NCBI RefSeq assembly: GCF_001552475.1
Contig: NZ_BCRG01000005.1
Span: 62,001 to 126,000 of the forward strand
Direction of reading: 5' to 3'
DNA from: Microbacterium oleivorans NBRC 103075
GTDB lineage: Bacteria; Actinomycetota; Actinomycetes; Actinomycetales; Microbacteriaceae
Length of the DNA stretch: 64,000 bases
Part shown: positions 39,979 through 47,899 of the stretch, piece by piece
Numbering within the stretch: position 1 is the first letter of the stretch
Layout: each line of letters opens with the position of its first letter
Notes under the pieces: generated by a model
Told to the model about the DNA's origin: nothing
What the model saw: only the letters and a program-made list of their open reading frames with translations
The model's database searches: none
Program-made: the position numbers and the translations under genes

Positions 39979-40377
39979 GTGACCGACATCGATTGGGACG
40001 AGCTGCGCTCCGCAGCCGTCGAGGCCATGGAGAAGGCGTACGCGCCGTACTCCCGTTACCGAGTGGGCGCCGCGGCGCTCGTGAGCGACGGGCGGATCGT
40101 GACCGGCTGCAATGTCGAGAACGCGTCCTACGGCGTTGGGCTGTGCGCGGAGTGCGGCCTCGTCGGCAACCTCCACATGACAGGCGGCGGCGAACTCGTT
40201 GCGTTCGTCTGCGTCAACAACGACGGCGAGACGATCATGCCGTGCGGCCGGTGCCGACAGTTGCTCAACGAGTTCGCGATCCCCGGGATGCTGCTGGAGA
40301 CCGTGTCCGGTATCCGCACCATCGATGAGGTCCTGCCCGATGCGTTCGGTCCCCGCGATCTGGAGGCCGCCCGATGA
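39979..40377 (+). CDS. cdd: Cytidine deaminase
   Basis: 132 aa, GTG start with AGAGGAAGAAG upstream. It deaminates cytidine and deoxycytidine to the uridine forms. The zinc motifs are present: NVENASYGVGLCAECG (the usual CAE) and PCGRCRQ. The length is that of the small tetrameric form. It shares 4 nt with deoA downstream, so the two are coupled. Confidence 0.96.
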   Translation: MTDIDWDELRSAAVEAMEKAYAPYSRYRVGAAALVSDGRIVTGCNVENASYGVGLCAECGLVGNLHMTGGGELVAFVCVNNDGETIMPCGRCRQLLNEFAIPGMLLETVSGIRTIDEVLPDAFGPRDLEAAR

Positions 40378-41666
40378 GCGCGGTCGAGGCGTTCGACGCC
40401 GTCGACGTCATCAGGACGAAGCGCGACGGCGGTGCGGTCCCCGAGGACGCCCTCCGCTGGATGATCGACGCTTATACCCGTGAGTACGTCGCCGACTCGC
40501 AGATGGCCGCTTTCGCGATGGCCGTGCTGCTCAACGGGATGAACCGCGACGAGATCCGCGTCATGACCGACGCCATGATCGCGTCGGGGGAGCGGATGAG
40601 CTTCGCCGGTCTCGGCAAGCCGACCGTCGACAAGCACTCCACCGGCGGCGTGGGCGACAAGATCACCCTCCCGCTGGCTCCGCTCGTCGCCGCCTTCGGC
40701 GTCGCGGTGCCGCAGCTCTCGGGACGCGGTCTCGGGCACACCGGCGGGACGCTCGACAAGCTCGAGGCCATCCCCGGTTGGCGCGCCGCCCTCAGCAACG
40801 ACGAGATGATCGCGCAGATGCAGGGCGTCGGCGCCGTGATCTGCGCCGCCGGGTCGGGCCTCGCACCGGCTGACAAGCGTCTCTACGCGCTCCGCGACGT
40901 CACCGGCACGGTCGAGGCGATCCCGCTCATCGCGTCGAGCATCATGTCGAAGAAGATCGCCGAGGGTACGGACTCGCTCGTCCTCGACGTGAAGTTCGGC
41001 TCCGGCGCCTTCATGCAGGACGTCGACAAGGCGCGCGAGCTCGCTCGCACGATGGTGGCGCTCGGCACCGACTCGGGCGTGGCGACCACCGCGCTCCTGA
41101 CCGACATGAACACGCCGCTCGGCCTCGCGATCGGCAACGCGAACGAGGTCCGCGAATCCGTCGAGGTGCTCGCCGGCGGCGGCCCCGCCGACGTCGTCGA
41201 GCTGACCATCGCACTGGCTCGCGAAATGCTCGCCCTCGCGGGTCAGCCCGACGCCGATGTGGAGGCCGCCCTGAAGGACGGCCGCGCGATGGATTCCTGG
41301 CGTCGCATGATCTCCGCTCAGGACGGTGACCCGGATGCGGCCCTGCCCACCCCGCGCGAGACGCACACCGTGACCGCGACCGAGTCCGGCGTCATCACGC
41401 GCCTCGAAGCGCTGCCGTTCGGGATCGCCGCCTGGCGTCTCGGCGCCGGACGCGCTCGCGCGCAGGACCCCGTCATCCACGCGGCGGGCATCGACCTGCA
41501 CGTGAAGCCGGGCGACACCGTGACCGCCGGTCAGCCGTTGTTCACCCTCCTCGCCGACGATGAGAAGCGCTTCGCGCGGGCCACCGAGGCGCTCGAGGGC
41601 GCCTGGGAGATCGGTGCGGAAGCCCCGGCATCCACCCCACTCGTCCTCGAGCGCATCACCGCTTGA
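40374..41666 (+). CDS. deoA: Thymidine (pyrimidine-nucleoside) phosphorylase
   Basis: 430 aa. It splits thymidine, and probably uridine or deoxyuridine, with phosphate. Signature KHSTGGVGDKITLPLAPLVAA and the SGRGLGHTGGTLDKLEAIPG block are intact, as is the C-terminal barrel-sandwich domain. ATG overlaps the cdd stop. It receives the product of Cdd and feeds pentose 1-phosphate to a phosphopentomutase, for which pmmB is the candidate. Confidence 0.96.
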   Translation: MSAVEAFDAVDVIRTKRDGGAVPEDALRWMIDAYTREYVADSQMAAFAMAVLLNGMNRDEIRVMTDAMIASGERMSFAGLGKPTVDKHSTGGVGDKITLPLAPLVAAFGVAVPQLSGRGLGHTGGTLDKLEAIPGWRAALSNDEMIAQMQGVGAVICAAGSGLAPADKRLYALRDVTGTVEAIPLIASSIMSKKIAEGTDSLVLDVKFGSGAFMQDVDKARELARTMVALGTDSGVATTALLTDMNTPLGLAIGNANEVRESVEVLAGGGPADVVELTIALAREMLALAGQPDADVEAALKDGRAMDSWRRMISAQDGDPDAALPTPRETHTVTATESGVITRLEALPFGIAAWRLGAGRARAQDPVIHAAGIDLHVKPGDTVTAGQPLFTLLADDEKRFARATEALEGAWEIGAEAPASTPLVLERITA

Positions 41667-41689
41667 CCCCCTCACGACAGGACTCGACT

Positions 41690-42805
41690 ATGGCCATCGA
41701 ACAGCACGGCGACGCACAGCTCGAGGGCGTCTCGATCCGCTCGCTCCCCAAGGTGTCGCTGCACGACCACCTCGACGGCGCGCTGCGTCCGCAGACGATC
41801 ATCGAGCTCGCCGATGAGGCGGGCGTCGAGGTTCCCGAGGCCGCGGCGGACGACCTCGCCGACTGGTTCGAGGATCAGTCGGATTCGGGCTCGCTCGTCG
41901 AATACCTGAAGACGTTCGACCTGACCATCGCCGTCATGCAGACCCGTGAGGGCCTGCGTCGCGTCGCGAAGGAGTTCGTCGAGGACCTCGCGGCAGACGG
42001 CGTCATCTACGGCGAGGTGCGCTGGGCGCCCGAGCAGCACCTCGGCGGCGGCCTCAGCCTCGACGAGGTCGTGGAAGCCGTCCAGGAGGGCATCGAAGAG
42101 GGTGAGGATGCCGTCGAGTCCGGCGGCCGCGACATCCGCGTCGGCCAGCTCATCACCGCGATGCGACACACTGACCGGTCGCTCGAGATCGCCGAGCTCG
42201 CCGTCCGTCACCGCGGGCGCGGAGCTGTCGGGTTCGACATCGCCGGCCCGGAGGCGGGGTTCCCGCCGTCGAACCACCGCGCCGCGTTCGACCACCTGGC
42301 ATCCGCGTTCTTCCCCGTCACGGTGCACGCCGGTGAGGCTGCCGGGCTCGACTCGATCCGCTCCGCGCTGGTCGACGGACGAGCGCTCCGCCTCGGCCAT
42401 GGTGTGCGCATCGCCGAAGACCTCGACATCGTCGAGCAGAAGGGCGAGGAGGTGCAGGTCCGCTTCGGCGACCTGGCGCGCTGGGTCCGCGATCGGGAGA
42501 TCCCGCTCGAGCTGTCGCCGTCGTCGAACCTGCAGACCGGCGCGGTCGCCGCGTGGGGGACGCAGCTGGAGGACCACCCGTTCGACCTGCTCTACCAGCT
42601 CGGCTTCGCCGTCACCGTGAACGTCGACAACCGCACGATGAGCCGCACGTCGCTGACGCGGGAGCTGTCGCTGCTCGCCGACGCGTTCGAGTACACGCTC
42701 GACGACCTCGAAGCGTTCCAGCTCAATGCTGCGGCCGCCGCGTTCCTCACGATCGAGGAGCGCGAAGAGCTCATCGAGCTCATCGGCGAGGGCTTCTCGG
42801 CCTGA
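41690..42805 (+). CDS. add: Adenosine deaminase
   Basis: 371 aa from ATG 41690; a TTG at 41663 that overlaps the deoA stop is a possible but weaker start. Zinc and catalytic residues are present: KVSLHDHLDGALRP (first His pair), TVHAGEAAG, LRLGHGVRI and VNVDNRTMS. It converts adenosine to inosine for the purine phosphorylase. The position just after deoA suggests co-transcription. Confidence 0.94.
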   Translation: MAIEQHGDAQLEGVSIRSLPKVSLHDHLDGALRPQTIIELADEAGVEVPEAAADDLADWFEDQSDSGSLVEYLKTFDLTIAVMQTREGLRRVAKEFVEDLAADGVIYGEVRWAPEQHLGGGLSLDEVVEAVQEGIEEGEDAVESGGRDIRVGQLITAMRHTDRSLEIAELAVRHRGRGAVGFDIAGPEAGFPPSNHRAAFDHLASAFFPVTVHAGEAAGLDSIRSALVDGRALRLGHGVRIAEDLDIVEQKGEEVQVRFGDLARWVRDREIPLELSPSSNLQTGAVAAWGTQLEDHPFDLLYQLGFAVTVNVDNRTMSRTSLTRELSLLADAFEYTLDDLEAFQLNAAAAAFLTIEEREELIELIGEGFSA

Positions 42806-42907
42806 TTCGGCGCGGGTGAGGACCTCGACCTTTTCTCCCCAACGGGTCGCGCGCGCAGATTCTGCGCCGCGTATGTGATCGGGGACTGACCGCCGGTCGT
42901 CGCGCGG

Positions 42908-42919
42908 CATCCTTCCGGG
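42908..42919 (+). promoter_or_regulatory. Leaderless promoter (-10 CATCCT) for the second DUF559-type gene
   Basis: CATCCT, six bases (TCCGGG), ATG at 42920. The first base departs from TANNNT, so the call is weaker than its neighbours. Confidence 0.45.
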
Positions 42920-43774
42920 ATGCGGCGACCGCGTCCCCTTCCCGAGAACCTGCGCGACCGAGCGTTCCACATCGACGACGCCCGGCGGGCCGGGGTCACC
43001 GCCGGCCGGTTGGATGCCGGTGACCTGGCGATCCCGTATTCCGGCGTCCGGGTGCCCGCGGGGCGCGACCTCGAGTCGCTCGCGGCCCGCGCTCGCCAGT
43101 TCGCCGAGCGGATGCGGCCCTGGCAGTTCTTCAGTCACAGCACCGCGCTGGCCCTCTACGGGGCGCCACTTCCGGCGGATCGCGTCTCGCAGCGACTGCA
43201 GGTGGCGGCGCATCGTCCGGATCGTGAACCGAGGGTCGCGGGTGTCGTCGGGCATCGGCTCGCGTCGGGCCTGGCTGACCTTCGTGAGGTCGGCGGGTTG
43301 CGGGTCGAAGCACCCGCGCGCGCATGGCGCCACGTGGCGTCCTGGTGGGATCACGAGCACCTGGTCGCCGCGGGCGACTTCCTCGTGTGGGAACGCGGTC
43401 TGCTCACCCTCGACGACCTGGCGGCGGAAGTCGCCCGGGGACCGGGACGAGGACAGGCCGCGCTGGAAGCGGCGCTCTCCGACGTGCGGGTCGGTGCGGA
43501 GTCGCCAGCAGAAACCCGGCTGCGGCTCGTCCTCTGCGCCGCGGGACTCCCCGAGCCCGCGCTCAACCTCACTCTCCGTGCGCCCGACGGCCGGTTCGTC
43601 GCCCGGTTGGACCTCGCGTACGAACGCTCGCGGGTCGCGGTGGAGTACGACGGGCGTCAGCACGCCGAGGATCGGGCGCAATTCGAGCGGGACGCCGACC
43701 GGTGGCATGACATCCGTGCGCAGGGGTGGGTGCTGGTCCGCATCCTTCGCCATCACTTGCACGGTGACGGGTAG
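42920..43774 (+). CDS. DUF559 (Vsr-like nuclease fold) protein, second copy
   Basis: 284 aa. The N-terminal 60 residues (RDRAFHIDDARRAGVTAGRLDAGDLAIPYSGVRVP) look like the AbiEi-type winged helix. The C-terminal 90 hold the DUF559 domain: ESPAETRLRLVLCAAGLP, FVARLDLAY, VAVEYDGRQHAED, RWHDIRAQGWVLVRI, with candidate active residues Glu, Asp, Glu-x-Asp and His. It is a diverged paralogue of the protein at 25009-25875. Function is not known. It lies between the nucleoside and mannitol blocks and is followed by a 19-bp perfect hairpin. Confidence 0.75.
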   Translation: MRRPRPLPENLRDRAFHIDDARRAGVTAGRLDAGDLAIPYSGVRVPAGRDLESLAARARQFAERMRPWQFFSHSTALALYGAPLPADRVSQRLQVAAHRPDREPRVAGVVGHRLASGLADLREVGGLRVEAPARAWRHVASWWDHEHLVAAGDFLVWERGLLTLDDLAAEVARGPGRGQAALEAALSDVRVGAESPAETRLRLVLCAAGLPEPALNLTLRAPDGRFVARLDLAYERSRVAVEYDGRQHAEDRAQFERDADRWHDIRAQGWVLVRILRHHLHGDG

Positions 43775-43836
43775 ACCGCCGTTCGTATGGTCGCGGGTGC
43801 GCTCCACGAGACGGGATGGACCCCATGACGCTCGAT

Positions 43837-43885
43837 GTCCCACTCGGTCCGGGTATCGCGGGCGCGTACCCGGACCGAGTGGGAC
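43837..43885. terminator. 19-bp perfect hairpin between convergent genes
   Basis: GTCCCACTCGGTCCGGGTA (43837-43855) pairs perfectly with 43867-43885 across an 11-nt loop. No U tract follows on either strand. It lies between the second DUF559-type gene and the convergent hydrolase gene, and probably serves both as a transcription barrier. Confidence 0.7.
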
Positions 43886-43903
43886 CTCGGCTACCGGCTG
43901 CGG

Positions 43904-44662
43904 TTAGAGGCGGGGGAGGAGTTCTGCGACGGATGCCGTGATCTCAGCCGTCATGTCGGCGTCGTCGATCGTGGCGGTGCCGTCGCCGGCTTGCGGGCCG
44001 TAGTCGCCGAAGGAGGCGTGGGAGGCTCCGGGGATCTCGACGAACTGTGCGTCTGCGGGCAGCAGGCTGCGGGCGTCCTGAACCTTCTTCGGTGTCGACA
44101 AGCCGTCTTCCGAGCCCGAGATGCTCAGCGTCGGCAGACCCGACTCCGACAGGTCGTTCGCGCAGTAGGAGGCGAACAGGACGAGGCCGTCGGCATCCGG
44201 TGCGAGCTGACACGCTCGCACGCCACCGAGCGAGTGTCCACCGACGAGCCAGGTGTCGATTCCGGGGACGGCGTCCGTGAACGTCGAAAGTGGGCGCGGG
44301 TCGAAGAACGCAAGGTTGAGCCAGGGGCGGGTGATGACGACCGTCATCCCGTCCTCCGTGACAAGACCGGCGAGCTTCGCCTCATAGGCCTCGGCGTCGA
44401 CCTTCGCCCCGGGGATGAAAACGAGCCCGACGGTGCTCTCGCCGGATGACGGCGACATCACGACGTTGCCGCCGGCGTCGGAAACGACCACGCGGTCGTC
44501 CTGGTTCACCGGGGCGAGAGGGCCGGCCTCGGCATCCATCACGCCCACCTGGCTCCAGATCACGATCCCCACCCCACCGACCACGAGCAGCCCCACCAGC
44601 GACAGCAGCGTGATCGTGATGATCCGCCGTGCGCGCGAGTGGGGCCGCTTCGGTGAGGTCAC
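43904..44662 (-). CDS. Membrane-anchored alpha/beta hydrolase
   Basis: 252 aa, GTG start overlapping the mtlD stop (GTGA). A basic N-terminus and one membrane helix (IITITLLSLVGLLVVGGVGIVI) anchor the enzyme, with the catalytic domain outside. The nucleophile motif is GGHSLGGV; SGSEDGL supplies the Asp and PGASHASF the His. The substrate is unknown. It is the last gene of the mannitol/PTS operon, an odd place for an extracytoplasmic hydrolase. Confidence 0.82.
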   Translation of the reverse strand: MTSPKRPHSRARRIITITLLSLVGLLVVGGVGIVIWSQVGVMDAEAGPLAPVNQDDRVVVSDAGGNVVMSPSSGESTVGLVFIPGAKVDAEAYEAKLAGLVTEDGMTVVITRPWLNLAFFDPRPLSTFTDAVPGIDTWLVGGHSLGGVRACQLAPDADGLVLFASYCANDLSESGLPTLSISGSEDGLSTPKKVQDARSLLPADAQFVEIPGASHASFGDYGPQAGDGTATIDDADMTAEITASVAELLPRL

Positions 44663-45822
44663 GCGCTGTAGACGCCGAGCTCGGTCTGCCGGTGGCCGAC
44701 TTCCTCCTGCACGCGGGCGAACAGCGGGTGAGACGCCTCGAGACCGGTGACGGATGCCGTGAAGGCCGCGGCATCCTCGGTCCGGATCCGCTCCTGCAAC
44801 TCGACAGCCTGCGGGTCCGCAGCGTCCTCGAACCGAAGCGCGGACGCGATCGCCGTGGCGAGACCGTCGACGGCGAGGCCACGTTCAGCGGCAGCGGCTG
44901 CGGGGCCGATGAAGCGCTCGTGGCGCGACAGCTTCCGGAGGGGCTGGCGACCGACGCGCTGCACCGTGTCGGGGAGTGCCTCGTTCGCGAACCGGTCGAG
45001 GATCGTCGCGCGGTAGTCGGCGAGTTCGGCCGCGTCCAGTCCGTGCACGGCGGTGAGCAGGGCGGAGGTCTCGCCGAGCGCCTGCTCGACCTTCTCCCGG
45101 ATGCCGGGGTCCGCCAGAGCGTCGGAGATGCGGGTGATCCCCGCGGCAGCACCGAAGTAGGCGGTCGCGGCGTGACCGGTGTTGACGGTGAAGAGCTTCC
45201 GCTCGATGTACGGACCGAGGTCGTCGACGAAGTGCGCACCGGGGATGTTCGGCAGGTCGCCGCCGAACGGTCCCTGCTCGATGGCCCACTCGAAGAACGG
45301 CTCGACGGTGACGTCGACACCGGCACCGGCCGGCTGCGCCGGCACGATGCGATCGACGGCGGTGTTGGCGAACACGGCGCGGGTCGAGAGGTCACCCCAG
45401 GAGTCGCCGGCGAGCTTTTCGATCTCGGCGCGGAGCGTATCGGTCGCGCCGATCGCGTTCTCGCACGCCATCACCTGCAGGGGCTTCGCATCGGCGTCAC
45501 GCCGGGCGAGCCCCTCGAGGATGTGGGGCGCGACGAAGGGGAGGATGTTCGGTCCGACGGCGGTCGTCACGACATCGGCCGCAGCGACCTCGTCCGCGAC
45601 GGCATCCGGGTCGGCCCGGCTGTCGAGTGCGCGGAAACCGGTGACCGTCTTGTCGCTGCCACCCGGGCCGACCTCGTGCACGGTGTACTCGGAGGCCGCG
45701 TTGATCGTCTCGACGAGGGTGGGGGCGACGTCCGAGAAGACGAGGTCGTAGCCGCCCTCGTGGAGAAGCAGACCGACGAACCCGCGACCGATGTTGCCGG
45801 CGCCGAAGTGGACGGCCTTCAT
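44659..45822 (-). CDS. mtlD: Mannitol-1-phosphate 5-dehydrogenase
   Basis: 387 aa. It oxidises mannitol 1-phosphate to fructose 6-phosphate with NAD. N-terminal motif MKAVHFGAGNIGRGFVG is the dinucleotide fold typical of MtlD, and the central KLFTVNTGHAATAYFG holds the catalytic Lys and His. ATG overlaps the mtlF stop by 4 nt. Confidence 0.96.
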   Translation of the reverse strand: MKAVHFGAGNIGRGFVGLLLHEGGYDLVFSDVAPTLVETINAASEYTVHEVGPGGSDKTVTGFRALDSRADPDAVADEVAAADVVTTAVGPNILPFVAPHILEGLARRDADAKPLQVMACENAIGATDTLRAEIEKLAGDSWGDLSTRAVFANTAVDRIVPAQPAGAGVDVTVEPFFEWAIEQGPFGGDLPNIPGAHFVDDLGPYIERKLFTVNTGHAATAYFGAAAGITRISDALADPGIREKVEQALGETSALLTAVHGLDAAELADYRATILDRFANEALPDTVQRVGRQPLRKLSRHERFIGPAAAAAERGLAVDGLATAIASALRFEDAADPQAVELQERIRTEDAAAFTASVTGLEASHPLFARVQEEVGHRQTELGVYSA

Positions 45823-46259
45823 GCGTTGTTCACCGTGGCGAGCAGCTGGTAGAGCTCCTCGGGGGTCTCGGCGGCCTTGAGCTTCGCGACCTCTTCGTCC
45901 TCCGAGAAGAGGAGGGCGATCTGCGACAGGATCTCGAGGTGCTCGTCGCCCTTGCCGGCGATGCCGACGACGAACGACACCCGCTCACCCGCCCAGTCGA
46001 CGCCGCCGTCGTAGCGGACGAACGAGAGTGCGGAGTCGAGGATCGCTTCCTTGGTCTCGTTCGTACCGTGGGGGATGGCCAGCTCGTTACCCATGTAGGT
46101 CGACACGGCGACCTCGCGCTGCTGCATCGCGTCGAAATACGCGCTCGTCACCGCACCGGCGGCCTCGAGGATGTCGGCGGCTTCCTTCATCGCCTGCTCC
46201 TGGCTGACGGAGCCGGTGTGGATGCGGATCTGGCCGAGGGTGAGGACTTCGCGAGCCAT
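45819..46259 (-). CDS. mtlF: Mannitol-specific PTS EIIA
   Basis: 146 aa. The phosphorylated histidine is His64 in LAIPHGTNETK, the family hallmark. It passes phosphate from HPr to the EIIB domain of MtlA. AGAAGGAGAACGTC gives a strong ribosome binding site. A terminator-like hairpin with a U tract lies just upstream, between mtlA and this gene, so expression relative to mtlA may be reduced or separately driven. Confidence 0.96.
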   Translation of the reverse strand: MAREVLTLGQIRIHTGSVSQEQAMKEAADILEAAGAVTSAYFDAMQQREVAVSTYMGNELAIPHGTNETKEAILDSALSFVRYDGGVDWAGERVSFVVGIAGKGDEHLEILSQIALLFSEDEEVAKLKAAETPEELYQLLATVNNA

Positions 46260-46283
46260 GACGTTCTCCTTCTGAGGGGGGTG

Positions 46284-46329
46284 AAAAAGGATGCTGCGGG
46301 GTCGGGACCATTGTTCCCGACCCCGCAGC
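46284..46329 (-). terminator. Rho-independent terminator inside the mannitol operon (mtlA-mtlF gap)
   Basis: Perfect 15-bp arms (46293-46307 and 46315-46329, GCTGCGGGGTCGGGA and its complement) with a 7-nt loop, followed on the minus strand by ATCCTTTTTC. It has all the features of an intrinsic terminator yet stands between two genes expected to be co-expressed. Confidence 0.8.
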
Positions 46330-46337
46330 GGAGTGCA

Positions 46338-47897
46338 TCAGGCGTCGCCGCGCTGGCGGCGCACCATCTCGACGACCTCGTCATACTTCGGCGAGTTCAT
46401 GAAGTTGTCGACCGAGACGTGCAGGGAGTCGGGGGTGACTCCACGGGCCCGGTCGGTCAGCTGCTGCTGGGTGATGACCAGGTCGGCCGACGGGTCGAGG
46501 TTGGCGATCGCCTTGTTGGTGACCGTGACGCCCTCGACGCCCGCCTTCTTGAACTTGTTGCGGAGGACGCTGGCGCCCATGGCGGACGAGCCCATGCCGG
46601 CGTCGCACGCGAACACGACGTTCGAGATCTCGCGATCGGCGACCGCGGTGCCGGTTGCCGCGGACTCCGCCACCGGAGCGGATGCCGAGCCGCGGAGGCC
46701 CGACAGCGCGTCGGACTTCTTGCCCTTGTTCGCCTCGGTCTGCGAGACCGCGGCGGAGAAGGAGTCCGTTCCGAGTTCAGCGGCGGCGAGGTCGCGCTTG
46801 CGCGAGGCCCGCAGGATGATCGACGCGACGATGAACGTCACCGCGGCGGACAGGACCACCGACAGGATGACGGCTACGTAGCTGTTGTTCGCGACCTGCG
46901 CCATGACCGCCAAGATGCTGCCCGGGGCGGCGGGTGCGCGCAGCATGCCGCCGAGCAGCATGTTCGTGGTGACACCGGTCATGCCGCCGGCGATCAGCGC
47001 GACGATCAGGATCGGCTTCATGAGCGCGTACGGGAAGTACACCTCGTGGATGCCGCCGAAGAACTGGATGATCGCCGCTCCCGGAGCCGACGCGCGAGCG
47101 GCGCCGATGCCGAAGAAGGTGAACGCGAGCAGCAGACCGAGGCCGGGGCCGGGGTTCGCTTCGAGGAGGAACAGGATCGATCCGCCGGCGTCGCTGGAAG
47201 CCGCCTGGTCGAGGCCGAGCGGAGTCAGGACACCGTGGTTCAGGGCGTTGTTCAGGAAGAACACCTTGGCGGGTTCGATGATGATGCTCGTCAGGGGCAG
47301 GAGGTTCGTCTCGACGAGCCAGTTGACCGCGGTGCTGAGGACGTTCATGAGGCCGTTGATCAGCCACGCGAGCGGGTAGAACCCGACGATGGCCATCACG
47401 AAGCCCCAGATGCCGGCCGAGAACATGTTCACGAGCATCTCGAAGCCGGCGCGGACCTTGCCCTCCCACAGACGGTCGAGCATCTTCATGGTCCACGCGG
47501 CCAGCGGCGCCATGATCATTGCGCCGATGAACATGTTCACCTCGCCGAGCTGGTTGTCTGCCGGAAGCGTCGCATTCACCTGGGCGATCAGGAAGTCAGA
47601 ACCCGCAATCACGCCGAAGGTTGCGATCGCGCCGACGACGCCGCCGCGAACCGCATACACAAGGTGGCCACCGAGGTAGGCGATGAGGATCGGAAGCAGG
47701 TAGTGGATGAAAGGACCCACGATCGTCGCGAGCTGCGCGTTCGGCGTCCATCCCTTCTCGATGAAGAAGGCGGTGAAGATGCCCCACGCGATGAGCGCGG
47801 GGATGAGCGGCATGATCATGCCGGAGAGGAACGTGCCGAATCGCTGGACGGCGACGCGGGCTCCTCCCCGGGTCTGTGCCGGAGACGTCGTTGTCAT
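46338..47897 (-). CDS. mtlA: Mannitol-specific PTS EIICB
   Basis: 519 aa. The N-terminal 350 residues are the EIIC membrane domain (QRFGTFLSGMIMPLIPALIAWGIFTAFF; GGIHEVYFPYAL). The C-terminal EIIB domain carries the phosphorylated Cys in NVVFACDAGMGSSAMG. EIIA is encoded separately by mtlF, as in Bacillus-type systems. It imports mannitol and phosphorylates it. The start lies 2 bp after the ptsI stop. Confidence 0.96.
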   Translation of the reverse strand: MTTTSPAQTRGGARVAVQRFGTFLSGMIMPLIPALIAWGIFTAFFIEKGWTPNAQLATIVGPFIHYLLPILIAYLGGHLVYAVRGGVVGAIATFGVIAGSDFLIAQVNATLPADNQLGEVNMFIGAMIMAPLAAWTMKMLDRLWEGKVRAGFEMLVNMFSAGIWGFVMAIVGFYPLAWLINGLMNVLSTAVNWLVETNLLPLTSIIIEPAKVFFLNNALNHGVLTPLGLDQAASSDAGGSILFLLEANPGPGLGLLLAFTFFGIGAARASAPGAAIIQFFGGIHEVYFPYALMKPILIVALIAGGMTGVTTNMLLGGMLRAPAAPGSILAVMAQVANNSYVAVILSVVLSAAVTFIVASIILRASRKRDLAAAELGTDSFSAAVSQTEANKGKKSDALSGLRGSASAPVAESAATGTAVADREISNVVFACDAGMGSSAMGASVLRNKFKKAGVEGVTVTNKAIANLDPSADLVITQQQLTDRARGVTPDSLHVSVDNFMNSPKYDEVVEMVRRQRGDA

Positions 47898-47899
47898 GG

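Noticed and set aside
42853..42867. GCGCAGA-T-TCTGCGC palindrome after add
   Set aside because: Only 7-bp arms with a one-base spacer and no T run; in DNA of this GC content it is weak evidence for a terminator or operator.
41672..43843. Long open frame (723 codons) antisense to add and the DUF559-type gene
   Set aside because: Runs across two well supported genes and the gap between them; no family features.
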